From CAVZYN01 sp963779515 (GTDB lineage: Bacteria > Pseudomonadota > Alphaproteobacteria > Rhizobiales > Hyphomicrobiaceae): a stretch of DNA of 64,000 nt. Both the position numbers and the translations under genes were made by a program. The stretch covers positions 1-64,000 of the forward strand of contig CAVZYN010000015.1 in NCBI GenBank assembly GCA_963779515.1, given 5' to 3'. Positions 25,798-34,540 of this stretch are shown piece after piece. Position 1 is the stretch's first letter. Each line of letters opens with the position of its first letter. Under the pieces are notes generated by a model that was not told where the DNA came from, did not search any database, and saw nothing but the letters and a program-made list of their open reading frames with translations.

Positions 25798-27153
25798 CTA
25801 CTGCGGCCGCTGCACACCGGCATGCTCGGCGAGCTTGTCGAGTGCCGTGCCAACGCGGTGGTTCTTGATGGCGTCGCGCAACTCCCGCACCACCAGCACC
25901 GCGCCCGCGATCGGGCCATATTTTTCGTTGAGCTTCTCGCGCGTGCGGTCGGCCTGTTCGGCCCCGATCAGCACAATGTCGCCCGCGAATTCGTTGCCAC
26001 GCTTGGCGTAGACAATGCTCGCAATTTCACCGTCGACCACGTAGTTCGTGATCAGGAATTTCGCGTTGGCATCGAGCCTGCCGCCAGCGATGGGGTTGAC
26101 GGTGATCGCGCGAATGCCGAGTTCCGACGCCGCATAGGCGCACGCCGCGCCGCCAAGACTGTGCCCGACGCATTCGGTGATGAAGCCTTGCCGCTGATAG
26201 CGCTGGATCACCGATCGCGCATAGGTCTTCGCCATGAACGCCTGCTGCGGCAGCTGCGACTTCACCAGTGCCTGCCAGATGTCGTTCGCGACGAAATCGC
26301 GCCGCAGATCTTCCGAGCCCGCGACCGCGACGACGATCGTCTTGGTCACTTCGTTGATATAGGCGTTGGCCTCGAACCCGACCGCTTTGGCGGCAGCAAG
26401 CTCGTCTTGCGACAGCGCGTCCGTCGCCCGTTCCAGCACGCGCCAATCCGTGCGCGAGCGGAAAATCGCCGAGCCTGATCCAGACATCTCGTTGTAGGTC
26501 CGGTTGGAGAGTTCGAGTTTCACGAGATCGAGCGCGGCTTGCGCCTTCTCGGCCGCGGCGATCAACGCCTGACCGGCTTCGGGTGTGATGATCGACGGCC
26601 GTGCTGGCGCCGGCGCGCGCGCTGGTGGTGGCGGCACCGCCAGCGCACCCGTCACGATCGGAGAATCCGCAGCCTTCGGTGCGGCCTGAACCGTTGGTGC
26701 GACGATAACCGGCGCCGCGACCTTCGGCGGTGCCAAAGGTGGTGCGGCTAGCGTATCGAGCCCCGGATTGTTCGGCGCAACGGGAACCAGCCGCGTCTCG
26801 GTTGGCAACGCGTCAGCGGGCGCGATCGGTTTTGCAACGGCGACGCGTGTCGCGACAGGCGCACGCCGGCGCGGTGGCGCGTCGGCCACAAGTCCCGTGG
26901 TCTTCAGCGCATGATCGACGTACGAATAGAGCCAGTCGAGCGTATCGGGCTCCGGCTTCGCGGCGACACGCTTTGGCGCGCGCGGCGCGGCGATCTTCGG
27001 CCGCGGCACCCGCTCTAGCAACTCGTCCGTCGGCACCATCACCGCATTGCGCACGACAGTCTGCGCCGAGGCGTCGTCGGCGCGCGCGGGCGCGGCCAGC
27101 AGCCAGACGGGAACAGCCAATACGGCCATCACTTGGGAAATCGCTTTCGCCAC
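25798..27153 (-). CDS. Secreted lipase-like alpha/beta hydrolase with Pro/Ala-rich N-terminus
   Basis: The protein of about 451 aa has a signal peptide ending LLAAPARA-D and a long low-complexity Pro/Ala/Val region (about residues 90-190, with PPPPARAPAPA). The C-terminal half resembles class-3 lipases: GHSLGG around the putative nucleophile Ser332, and AYINEVTKTIVVAVAGSEDLRRD before it. A catalytic Asp/His pair cannot be placed with certainty. The Pro-rich part may span the periplasm or cell wall. GTG 27153, nine bases after GGAG, is the preferred start; a TTG at 27159 is also in frame. It acts alone or with the small downstream gene. Confidence 0.75.
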   Translation of the reverse strand: MAKAISQVMAVLAVPVWLLAAPARADDASAQTVVRNAVMVPTDELLERVPRPKIAAPRAPKRVAAKPEPDTLDWLYSYVDHALKTTGLVADAPPRRRAPVATRVAVAKPIAPADALPTETRLVPVAPNNPGLDTLAAPPLAPPKVAAPVIVAPTVQAAPKAADSPIVTGALAVPPPPARAPAPARPSIITPEAGQALIAAAEKAQAALDLVKLELSNRTYNEMSGSGSAIFRSRTDWRVLERATDALSQDELAAAKAVGFEANAYINEVTKTIVVAVAGSEDLRRDFVANDIWQALVKSQLPQQAFMAKTYARSVIQRYQRQGFITECVGHSLGGAACAYAASELGIRAITVNPIAGGRLDANAKFLITNYVVDGEIASIVYAKRGNEFAGDIVLIGAEQADRTREKLNEKYGPIAGAVLVVRELRDAIKNHRVGTALDKLAEHAGVQRPQ

Positions 27154-27295
27154 GTGCAAAGTCTCCGAACGAAGTGAGGAGGCCGACGTGAGCAGGACAA
27201 AAGCGAATCGCCGGATACAGCGAAACTAACAGGGACAGGGCCCTGTCGAGGGGGCAGGAGGCCGTTCGCCCCCGCTATTCACAGGCTCAAAACCG

Positions 27296-27324
27296 AAGGG
27301 GCAGCGTGGTTGACGCTGCCCCTT
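27296..27324 (-). terminator. Rho-independent terminator of the NIPSNAP gene
   Basis: A perfect 12-bp stem (AAGGGGCAGCGT / ACGCTGCCCCTT) with a 5-base loop lies 47 bp after the stop. On the minus strand it is followed by CGGTTTTG. A separate 12-bp palindrome (ACAGGGCCCTGT) lies at 27235-27246 with no assigned role. Confidence 0.75.
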
Positions 27325-27370
27325 GTCATGACCGAGACGATCCGTGGCCGTTGTGGCCAATCCGCACCAA

Positions 27371-27685
27371 TTACTTGATGGGTGAATAGCTGGCCGGCAG
27401 CAGGATCTTGTTTTCCATGTTGACGATCATCTCGCGCGCCTCTTTCAGAAACTCGCCCCATGCCGGGTCTTTTTGCATGTTGGCGCGCCGCTCCGCCCGG
27501 TCGTTGAGATCTTTGTAGCCCCACATGTGGATGATCTGATTGAGCGGCCCGATCTCTGTATAGAACCAGCCGATCGGCTGTCCAAGATGCTTGGTCTGCG
27601 TCGGCAATCCCTTTTCCTGATAGACTTTCATGTACTGTGCGGTCGTTCCGGGCTTCAGCGTGTAAGTGCGGTGGTCGATGACCAT
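27371..27685 (-). CDS. NIPSNAP family protein
   Basis: The 104-aa protein starts MVIDHRTYTLKPGTTAQYM and contains IGWFYTEIGPLNQIIHMWGYKDLNDRAERRA. This is the NIPSNAP ferredoxin-like alpha/beta fold with its typical Q-(I/V)-H-(M/L)-W strand. Members form dimers, and several are encoded with catabolic genes, but no reaction is established for this group. ATG 27685 has GGAGG eight bases upstream, so the in-frame ATG at 27700 is not the start. A strong hairpin terminator lies downstream. It appears monocistronic. Confidence 0.88.
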   Translation of the reverse strand: MVIDHRTYTLKPGTTAQYMKVYQEKGLPTQTKHLGQPIGWFYTEIGPLNQIIHMWGYKDLNDRAERRANMQKDPAWGEFLKEAREMIVNMENKILLPASYSPIK

Positions 27686-27764
27686 GTGGGATTCCTCCAT
27701 GACGATTTGTGGATCTGTGACGCGACAGTAGCCGAGCGCGTTACCCGCACAAGCGCAGCCGTGA

Positions 27765-28607
27765 TCAGGGACGTATGCGCGCCGTGCTACCGTCCGACGT
27801 GCCGACGCTCACGACGGGCTTGCCGCCCTCGGTCGCGAGCGCGAAATTGCCTGTTGCAGCAGACGGCAATGGATGCCGCGACAGCTCGCGCGCGCCGCCT
27901 TTGAACGTGAGAATGCGCACGCTGCGACGATCCCGCGACGGGATCGCGAGATCCATCACGCCATCACCGTTGAAGTCCGCGACAGCCGCCAATCCGAGCT
28001 TCGATGAGCCAATCGCGTGATTGGAGGAGTCTTCCAGGGTCGCGATTTCAGCGAGTTTGCCCCCGCGCATTGTCCAGACCCTGAGCCGCCCGAGCACATG
28101 CGGCATCTGCACTTCCGCGATGTCGAGCCGGCCGTCGCCGTCGAAATCCGCGATGCCGGCCGGGTTGCGCCACGTGTTGGCATTCCCCGTCGGCGGCGTT
28201 TCGGCGACGATCTGCAGGCGGCCATCCCGCACGCTGACGACGGCGACCGCGGCGCCACGGCTCAGATACGACCGCACCACGACGATGTCGTCCGCGCCGT
28301 CGCCATCGAGATCGGCGATGCGTGGAATGCGATCCTCGAACACACTGTCCTCGGGCAGCGTCAGCGTCAGGATTTTTCCATCCTTCAGCCGCACTTTTAG
28401 CGCCGCTGCCTCATAGTCCGCGCCGAGCACGAAATGCGTATAACGCCGCGTCGCATCCGCGAGCCACGCCTCCGCGATGGTGCGAGATCCTTTGGCGACG
28501 CGCCGATCCGGCAGACTACCCGGATAGTCTTGCGCAAGCGCCAGCACGCTCGCCAACGGTTGCGCCAGAACCAGCGCCGTCACCGTGGCCGCGAGAAACT
28601 TTATCAT
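27765..28607 (-). CDS. Secreted FG-GAP / VCBS repeat protein
   Basis: The 280-aa protein has a signal peptide (MIKFLAATVTALVLAQ ... ALA-Q) and at least three calcium-binding FG-GAP repeats with DLDGDGADDIVVV, DFDGDGRLDIAEV and DFNGDGVMDLAI, the first near residue 97. The fold is expected to be a partial beta-propeller exported to the periplasm or outside. Such proteins mediate adhesion or scaffolding, and no ligand is evident. The start ATG 28607 is supported by the signal peptide. It lies 27 bp downstream of mbfA on the same strand, so the two may share a transcript. Confidence 0.85.
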   Translation of the reverse strand: MIKFLAATVTALVLAQPLASVLALAQDYPGSLPDRRVAKGSRTIAEAWLADATRRYTHFVLGADYEAAALKVRLKDGKILTLTLPEDSVFEDRIPRIADLDGDGADDIVVVRSYLSRGAAVAVVSVRDGRLQIVAETPPTGNANTWRNPAGIADFDGDGRLDIAEVQMPHVLGRLRVWTMRGGKLAEIATLEDSSNHAIGSSKLGLAAVADFNGDGVMDLAIPSRDRRSVRILTFKGGARELSRHPLPSAATGNFALATEGGKPVVSVGTSDGSTARIRP

Positions 28608-28634
28608 GAGGGATTGTACTCTCGTAGGTGGGCG

Positions 28635-29591
28635 TCAAGCGCTGCCGATCAGCACCCCCGCACCGAAGACGATGAGCCCGCCGACGACGACCTCGAAGGC
28701 CGCTCGAAGGAACGGCGTGTCCATATAGCGCGCCCGGATCCACGCGATAACCCACAGCTCGATCAAAACAACGAGAACGGCGAGCGTCGTTGCGATTTTA
28801 AAGTCTGGGATCAGAAACGGCAGCGTATGCCCGACGCCGCCGATCGCCGTCATCGCGCCGGTAATGACGCCGCGCAACCACGGCCGGCCCCGCCCCGTCA
28901 GCGAGCCGTCGTCCGACATGGCTTCCGCCATCCCCATTGAGATGCCCGCCCCGACCGACGCCGCCATCCCGACCAGGAACGTCTCCCATGGATTGTGCGT
29001 CGCAAATGCCGCGGCGAACAGCGGCGCCAGCGTCGACACGGAACCATCCATCAGGCCGGCCAATCCCGGTTGGACCACCTGCAACACGAACATGCGCTTG
29101 CCGGCCTCTTCCTCCGCCTGCTTGACGTCGCCTGTCAGGTGCTCCTGCCCGAGCTTTTGTGCCAGCGACACATGCTCGCGCTCCGCCTGCGCGAGATCGC
29201 CGAGCAATTTCCGGATGCTGACGTCCGACGTCCGCGCCGTCGCCCGCTCATAGAATTGCCGCGTCTCGTATTCGATCGCCTCTGCTTGCCGCCGCACCTT
29301 CTCGAGGCCGAGCGGCCGCACCATCCACAGCGGTTCGTGCTTGACGAAGCCTTTGACATCCTGGCGCCGGATCAACGGAATGTGGTCGCCGAATTTGCCG
29401 CGATAAAGCTCGAACAGCTGCCGCCGGTGCTGATCCTCCTCGGCGGCCATCTCGGTAAAGACTTTCGCCGACGCTGGAAACGTCTCTTTCAACCCGTCCG
29501 CATAGTCGGCATAGATGCGGCCGTGCTCTTCCTCGAGACTGATGGCGAGGGCGAGCACTTCCTGCTCGGTCAGGTCAGCGAACGCTTTCAA
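28635..29591 (-). CDS. mbfA: Membrane-bound ferritin-like protein MbfA (rubrerythrin-VIT1 fusion)
   Basis: The 318-aa protein joins an N-terminal rubrerythrin/ferritin-like diiron domain to a VIT1-type membrane domain. The diiron domain has EEEHGRIYADYADGL near residue 20, AAEEDQHRRQLFELY near 50, EYETRQFYERA and AEREHVSLA. The membrane domain begins near residue 170 (GLMDGSVSTLAPLFAAAFATH, GMAASVGAGISMGMAEAMSDDG). MbfA exports iron and protects against peroxide in Bradyrhizobium and Agrobacterium, where Irr represses it when iron is scarce. A perfect Irr box lies 39 bp upstream. The start is TTG 29591 with GGAGG six bases upstream. No ATG gives a full diiron domain. Confidence 0.93.
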   Translation of the reverse strand: MKAFADLTEQEVLALAISLEEEHGRIYADYADGLKETFPASAKVFTEMAAEEDQHRRQLFELYRGKFGDHIPLIRRQDVKGFVKHEPLWMVRPLGLEKVRRQAEAIEYETRQFYERATARTSDVSIRKLLGDLAQAEREHVSLAQKLGQEHLTGDVKQAEEEAGKRMFVLQVVQPGLAGLMDGSVSTLAPLFAAAFATHNPWETFLVGMAASVGAGISMGMAEAMSDDGSLTGRGRPWLRGVITGAMTAIGGVGHTLPFLIPDFKIATTLAVLVVLIELWVIAWIRARYMDTPFLRAAFEVVVGGLIVFGAGVLIGSA

Positions 29592-29629
29592 GGTGGACCT
29601 CCGGAGTGACGGCGAGATCTCTATAGCAA

Positions 29630-29646
29630 TTTAGAAGAATTCTAAA
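29630..29646. promoter_or_regulatory. Irr box (iron control element)
   Basis: TTTAGAA-GAA-TTCTAAA is a perfect inverted repeat of 7+7 bases matching the iron control element / Irr-box consensus of Alphaproteobacteria. It lies between mbfA (start 29591, minus) and mobA (start 29691, plus), well placed to repress mbfA. An effect on mobA is possible but unproven. Confidence 0.85.
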
Positions 29647-29690
29647 CAAGGTGCTTGGCCTCGCGGCCTTGCATGCCTACGTTGCGGCCC

Positions 29691-30329
29691 ATGACAGCAG
29701 CACACGACATCGTCGGCGTCATCCTCGCGGGCGGGCAATCGCGCCGCATGGGCGGTGGCGACAAAAGCCTCCTGAACCTCGGCGACAAGCCGATGCTCGG
29801 GCACGTTGTCGCGCGCTTTGGACCGCAAGTCTCAAGAATGGCCATCAATGCCAATGGCGAGCCCGATCGGTTCGCGCCGTTCGGCCTGCCGGTGGTCTCC
29901 GACACCATCGAGGGTTTCGTTGGCCCGCTCGCGGGCGTCCTCGCCGGCATGACTTGGGCCCGCGCCGCCGCACCTGAGGCGCGCTGGGTCGCGACCGTCT
30001 CCGCCGACGCGCCCTTCATTCCGTCCGATCTCGTGGCACGGCTCGCCGCGGCCGTCGCCATGCAGCCCACGGCCATCGCCATTGCGGAGTCCGCCGGCGA
30101 ACTCCATCCCGTCATCGGCCTCTGGCCGGTCGCCCACCTCCAGGATCTCGAGTCCGAACTGAAAGCCGGCGTTCGCAAGGTCCTGCGCTGGACCGATAAG
30201 CACGGCACCGTGCCGGTCCAATTCTCGCTCGTCAAAATTGGCGACGTGGAGATCGATCCCTTCTTTAACGCCAATACGCCCGAAGAACTGGACGAGGCAC
30301 GCCGCCTGTTGCAGAAGTCCGCCTCATGA
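29691..30329 (+). CDS. mobA: Molybdenum cofactor guanylyltransferase MobA
   Basis: The 212-aa protein has the nucleotidyltransferase signature LAGGQSRRMGGGDK (residues 12-25), GFVGPLAGVLAGM and the metal-binding SADAPFIP. It attaches GMP to molybdopterin to make the bis-MGD cofactor of DMSO-reductase-family enzymes. ATG 29691 is the start; an in-frame ATG farther upstream would overlap the Irr-box region. It is the first gene of an operon with mobB, overlapping it by ATGA at 30326. The xanthine-dehydrogenase-like enzyme at 57.9 kb normally uses MCD (CMP form), not MGD, so MobA is unlikely to serve it. Confidence 0.95.
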   Translation: MTAAHDIVGVILAGGQSRRMGGGDKSLLNLGDKPMLGHVVARFGPQVSRMAINANGEPDRFAPFGLPVVSDTIEGFVGPLAGVLAGMTWARAAAPEARWVATVSADAPFIPSDLVARLAAAVAMQPTAIAIAESAGELHPVIGLWPVAHLQDLESELKAGVRKVLRWTDKHGTVPVQFSLVKIGDVEIDPFFNANTPEELDEARRLLQKSAS

Positions 30330-30880
30330 CGATGCCGAAGACGATCACGCACAGCAGCAGCGGCACGCCCCTTATCGGCGTCGTCGGCTGGAAGAACTCA
30401 GGCAAGACCACGCTGACGGAAAAGCTCGTCGCGGAACTTGCGGCGCGCGGCTTTTCGGTCGCAACCGTGAAGCACGCCCACCACGCGTTTCAGATCGACG
30501 ACGGCGAGGCCGACAGCGCCCGCCACCGCCGCGCCGGTGCACAGCAAGTGGCGATTGTCGCCGCCAGCCGCTGGGCCATCATCCGCGAATTGAAAAACGC
30601 GCCCGAACCGGACTTTGAAGACGTCGTCGGCTGGCTCGATCCCTGCGATTTGATCATCGTCGAGGGCTACAAGAGCCAGCCTATCCGCAAGATCGAGGCG
30701 CGGCGGCTGCAGTCCGTCACGAAAGACGCGTTGGCGGTGAACGATCCGAACGTCATCGCCATCGCGGCGGATCATCCCGTCGCCGGCCAGCGGCTTCCGG
30801 TATTCGATCTCGGCGACATCGCGACCATTGCTGATTTCATCGTCGCGACCACGGGCCTCGCTACGCGGAGAACGTCGTGA
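30326..30880 (+). CDS. mobB: Molybdopterin-guanine dinucleotide biosynthesis protein MobB
   Basis: The 184-aa P-loop protein has GWKNSGKTTL (Walker A, residues 21-30), ATVKHAHHAFQID and DLIIVEGYKSQP. It binds GTP and assists MobA in cofactor maturation, though it is dispensable in E. coli. It overlaps mobA at its start (ATGA) and overlaps the next gene at its end (GTGA), so three genes are translationally coupled. Confidence 0.94.
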   Translation: MTMPKTITHSSSGTPLIGVVGWKNSGKTTLTEKLVAELAARGFSVATVKHAHHAFQIDDGEADSARHRRAGAQQVAIVAASRWAIIRELKNAPEPDFEDVVGWLDPCDLIIVEGYKSQPIRKIEARRLQSVTKDALAVNDPNVIAIAADHPVAGQRLPVFDLGDIATIADFIVATTGLATRRTS

Positions 30881-31776
30881 TCGGACGCACCATCGCCGCC
30901 ATGACGCTGGCATTGACCGCGTGTCTTGCCGCCGCTAACGCACAGACCCCCACGCCCTCGAAACCCAAGGTCCCGCCAGGCCGCGATCCCGGCGGTGTCG
31001 CCGTCGCATTGATCACGACCGGCATCGACTATACCGACCCGCGCATTGCCCTATGCCTCGCCCGCGACGGCGAAGGCGAGCTGATCGGCTGGGACATGAT
31101 CGATCGCGACCGCCGTCCCTTGGGCATCGATCGCGACAAGACACCTCCAAACTGGGGAGGCGACGGTTCCATGCATGCGCGTGCGCTCCAGTGCGGCGAC
31201 CGAGCCCGCTTGATCCCCGTGCGCGTCAACCCGGCCGATCCTATGTCCTTCGGCAACGCACTGGCGTTTATTGCCCAAACGCCGTCGCGCATCGCCGTCC
31301 TGCCGATGTGGAGCGAACGCGCTGAGGACTGGGAGATGTTCCGCCGCGCCGCCGAGCAGTTCAAAGACATCCTGGTGATTGCCGCCGCTGGCGACGAGCG
31401 CCGCGATATCGACACTTCTCCGGTCTGGCCCGCGGCCTTCAAACTCCCCAATGTCATCGTCGTCTCGACCGGCATCGGCGACGCCAAGAAACTCGACATG
31501 CACGCCAATCGAGGCCCGAAAACGCTTGATGCGGTGGTCCTGCAGGGCTCGGTCGATCGGCCTGGTGCGCCCGAGGCGCCGCAATATCCGTCAGGCTGGG
31601 CCGCCATGCAGGCGGCGTGGTCGCTTGCGTGCGCAAGTCATGATTTCACACGCATGCCGACCGCTGCCGAACTGAAGGCGCGTCTGGCGAGCTTGATGCG
31701 CCCGTCGCCCGCCGCCGACGGCCATCGCTTGCTCGATCCGCAATGCAAGGTGACGCGCCGTACCAAAGCCAAGTAG
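30877..31776 (+). CDS. Secreted degenerate subtilase-like protein
   Basis: The 299-aa protein has a signal peptide ending AANA-Q and a core that follows the S8 subtilisin fold: VAVALITTGIDYTDP (residues 41-55), GDGSMHARAL in the place of the GHGTHVAG motif, AAAGDERRD like AAAGNE, and GWAAMQAAW where GTSMAAP is expected. The catalytic Asp is Thr47 and the catalytic Ser is missing, so it is probably not a protease. It overlaps mobB (GTGA) and begins with GTG. The link with molybdenum cofactor genes is unexplained. A binding or chaperone role is a guess. Confidence 0.7.
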   Translation: MIGRTIAAMTLALTACLAAANAQTPTPSKPKVPPGRDPGGVAVALITTGIDYTDPRIALCLARDGEGELIGWDMIDRDRRPLGIDRDKTPPNWGGDGSMHARALQCGDRARLIPVRVNPADPMSFGNALAFIAQTPSRIAVLPMWSERAEDWEMFRRAAEQFKDILVIAAAGDERRDIDTSPVWPAAFKLPNVIVVSTGIGDAKKLDMHANRGPKTLDAVVLQGSVDRPGAPEAPQYPSGWAAMQAAWSLACASHDFTRMPTAAELKARLASLMRPSPAADGHRLLDPQCKVTRRTKAK

Positions 31777-31812
31777 ATTGACGCAGAAAACTCGAGCGAG
31801 GGACACGCACCG

Positions 31813-32727
31813 ATGAGCATCAAGGGGCAAGAGCACTGGACGACGAAAGCGACGCTTGATGGCGACGTGAATTTGTATCTGTGGGAAAAGCCTGCCGCCG
31901 CCGGCACGCCAAAGCGCGGCACGATCCTGTTCGTGCACGGCTCGTCCATGGCCTCGACCCCGACATTTGATCTCCATGTGCCCGGCCGCCCCGACAGCTC
32001 CGTGATGGAGTACTTCGCTGTGCGGGGCTATGACACCTGGTGCGTCGACATGGAAGGCTACGGCCGCTCCTCCAAGCACCGCAACGTCAATTGCGACATC
32101 GCCAACGGCGCCGAGGATTGCGCCGCCGCGGCGGCCTACATTGAAGAACACCGGAAAGCCGGTCCCTTGTTGGTCTATGGCATCTCTTCCGGCGCTCTGC
32201 GCGCAGCGGCCTTTGCCCAGAAGCATCCAACCCGCGTCGCCCGCCTCGCCCTCGACGCCATGGTGTGGACGGGTGAAGGCAGTCCGACGCTCGCCGATCG
32301 CAAGAAAAAGCTGCCGCAGTTCGAGGCCATGAATCGCCGCCCGATCGATCGCGCCTTCGTCCGCTCGATCTTTGAGCGCGACCACCCCGGCACCGCCGAC
32401 GAGGCGACGGTCTCCGCTTTCGCTGATGCGATCCTCGCGCTCGACGACAGCGTGCCGACCGGCACCTATGTCGACATGTGCAAGAACTTGCCCGTCGTCG
32501 ATCCCACCAAGCTGCCGATGCCAACCATCGTCATGCGTGGCGAGTACGACGGCATCGCCGGCTTCGACGATCTCGTAGCGTTCTATGCGCGCCTCCCCAA
32601 TGCGGATAAGCAGTTCGCCGCCATGCCCGGCATTGCGCACGCGAGCTTCCAGCAAAAGAACTATAAGCTCGTCTATCACATCCTGGAATCGTTCTTCGCC
32701 CAGCCCGCGCCGGTCTATCGGGGTTAG
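31813..32727 (+). CDS. Alpha/beta hydrolase
   Basis: The 304-aa protein has the hydrolase fold with the HG oxyanion motif (ILFVHGSSM), CVDMEGYGRSSKH, nucleophile elbow VYGISSGALRA (Ser125) and a likely catalytic His in MPGIAHASFQQ. There is no signal peptide, so it is cytoplasmic. The substrate is unknown; esters and acyl-CoA or epoxide derivatives are typical for the family. The start is ATG 31813. It lies 225 bp upstream of the tripartite tricarboxylate transporter, which suggests, weakly, that it acts on the imported compound. Confidence 0.9.
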   Translation: MSIKGQEHWTTKATLDGDVNLYLWEKPAAAGTPKRGTILFVHGSSMASTPTFDLHVPGRPDSSVMEYFAVRGYDTWCVDMEGYGRSSKHRNVNCDIANGAEDCAAAAAYIEEHRKAGPLLVYGISSGALRAAAFAQKHPTRVARLALDAMVWTGEGSPTLADRKKKLPQFEAMNRRPIDRAFVRSIFERDHPGTADEATVSAFADAILALDDSVPTGTYVDMCKNLPVVDPTKLPMPTIVMRGEYDGIAGFDDLVAFYARLPNADKQFAAMPGIAHASFQQKNYKLVYHILESFFAQPAPVYRG

Positions 32728-32951
32728 CTCGAGCCGCCAGCGCGACACGTAAACCGGGCATCACATTTTCCGTTGTCAGTCGATGTGGCGATCCGCAATG
32801 GCCAATGCGGTTGTCGGCCATTATGGTTCGTACTGGTTTGCATCTGCGGTCGCGATGGGTCGGGCCGCCGACAGCCTCGATTGACAAACCATTCTGGTCC
32901 GGGCCCAATCCTGCGCGCAGACGATTGAATCGTGTGTGGAGGAGGCAGTTC

Positions 32952-33973
32952 ATGGCAATGTTCAGTGGCGGCGCGACGCGCAGAGCCGTCTTGGCGGGTT
33001 CGGCGGCTTCGGCACTACTCGGCGCGCGCGCCATTCCGGCCGCACGCGCCCAGGGCAAGTTCCCGTCCCGCCGTTTCAGCGTCATCATCCCGACTGGCCA
33101 AGGCGGCGGCGCTGAACGCCTGGCGCGCGCCTTCGACACCATCTGGTCCAAGGCGTTGGGTCAACCCTTCGAGTATGAGTTCCACCCTGGCGCCTCCGGG
33201 CAGGTCGGCTACACGCTGTATGTCCAGAAGCGCGAGCGCGATGGCCACAACTTGCTGTTTGGCAACATGGGCCCCGAGATGATCATGTACGCCCTGCAGA
33301 AGCCGGCCTACAAATTCCCTGAGGACTACATCTACTTCTGCCGCACTGACATCGACGACAGCTGCATCTTCGTGAAGGCGGATAGTCCGTTCAAGCGCGT
33401 CGAGGATGTCGTCGCGGAGGCCAAGAAGCGCACGCTCAACGTTGCGACCAGCCGCATCCCGCATCCCGCCTCCATCGGCATGCTCGCGCTCGGCAAGGAA
33501 ACCAACTCGAAATACAACCTCATTCCCTTCGGCGGCGGCAACCCGACGCAGATCGCGGTGCTCTCGGGCGAGGTCGACATCGGCGTGCTGCCGGCCGCCG
33601 GCATCGTGCGGCTTGCCGACAAGCTGCGCATCCTCGGCATCTTCAATACCAAGGACAACGTTCTGGCGAAGTACACCAACAACGCGCCGCTGATCAACGC
33701 AGGTGTTCGGCACCAAGCTGCCGGATCTCTATTCGTCGCGCTCGTGGGCGGTTCATGCCGAATTTGCGCAGAAGAATCCCGATGCCATGAAGCTCTTGGT
33801 CGACAGCTCGAAGAAAGTGTTCGACAACTCGGGCTTCCTCGATGCGGCGCAAAAGGCGGGCGAAGCGCCCGAAGTCGCTCAAGTTCGGCGACCAGAAAAC
33901 CTGCACCGAATATGCGCTTGCGATGGTTGAACTCGCCAAGGAATACGCACCGGTCCTTTCGGCCAAGAAATAG
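32952..33973 (+). pseudogene. Tripartite tricarboxylate transporter binding protein TctC, two frameshifts
   Basis: The first 250 residues read as a Bug/TctC protein: a signal peptide with TRRAVLAGSAASALLG, FSVIIPTGQGGGAERLARA and LSGEVDIGVLPAAGIV. Near 33702 one extra base shifts the frame. The correct continuation VFGTKLPDLYSSRSWAVH is in the next frame, and a second extra base near 33880 leads to KFGDQKTCTEYALAMVEL and a stop at 33973. Deleting one base at each site restores a protein of about 339 aa. ATG 32952 has GGAGG upstream. It is the first gene of a TctC-TctB-TctA operon whose other two genes are intact, so loss of function would leave the transporter without its receptor. Confidence 0.85.
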
Positions 33974-34003
33974 CCAGGCTGGATCGGGCGCGGGGGATGA
34001 GCA

Positions 34004-34537
34004 TTGGAACGTGACACCGAAACGTCCGTGTCTGGCGAAGGCTCGGTGCGCGTTGGCCTCGCCGCAGAGTTGATCATTCCGGCGCTGGGCTGCCTTTTGA
34101 CCGGGTATTACCTGGTGTCGACATCCGGTCTCTCCTGGGAAGCCAAGGCCACCGGCACCGTCGTCGGCGTGGTACTGTTGGCGCTCTGTGCGGTCCACCT
34201 CGCGCGCATTCTTCTGCGTGCCGCGCAAGGCGCCGGACGCTTCGACTTTGGCGATCTGTTCGCCGTGACAGCTTTCAATCGCCAGCGCCTGCAGCTTCTC
34301 CTGCTGACCTTGGCCTTCATCGTCGTGGCGCGCTGGATCGGCACCACGCTCGGCCTCTTCCTTGTGATCATTGCCGGCATGTGGGTCCTCGGCGTCCGCA
34401 ATTGGCGCCAACTCATCGGGATCGCGGGTATCACTGCGGCGACGGTTTATGCGTTGCTGATCTGGCTGCTCAACACGCGCCTGCCGCGCGGCATTCCGGA
34501 GCAGATCCTCGGCTCCCTTTTGGGTGGTGGAGGCTGA
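34004..34537 (+). CDS. tctB: Tripartite tricarboxylate transporter small permease TctB
   Basis: The 177-aa membrane protein has four predicted helices (LIIPALGCLLTGYYLV, GTVVGVVLLALCAVHLA, LLLLTLAFIVVARWIG, GIAGITAATVYALLIWLL), the standard TctB topology. It pairs with TctA to form the carboxylate/sodium symporter. The start is TTG 34004 with GGGGGA upstream; the nearby ATG at 33997 is out of frame. It lies 30 bp after the binding-protein gene and 3 bp before tctA, within one operon. Confidence 0.88.
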   Translation: MERDTETSVSGEGSVRVGLAAELIIPALGCLLTGYYLVSTSGLSWEAKATGTVVGVVLLALCAVHLARILLRAAQGAGRFDFGDLFAVTAFNRQRLQLLLLTLAFIVVARWIGTTLGLFLVIIAGMWVLGVRNWRQLIGIAGITAATVYALLIWLLNTRLPRGIPEQILGSLLGGGG

Positions 34538-34540
34538 GGC

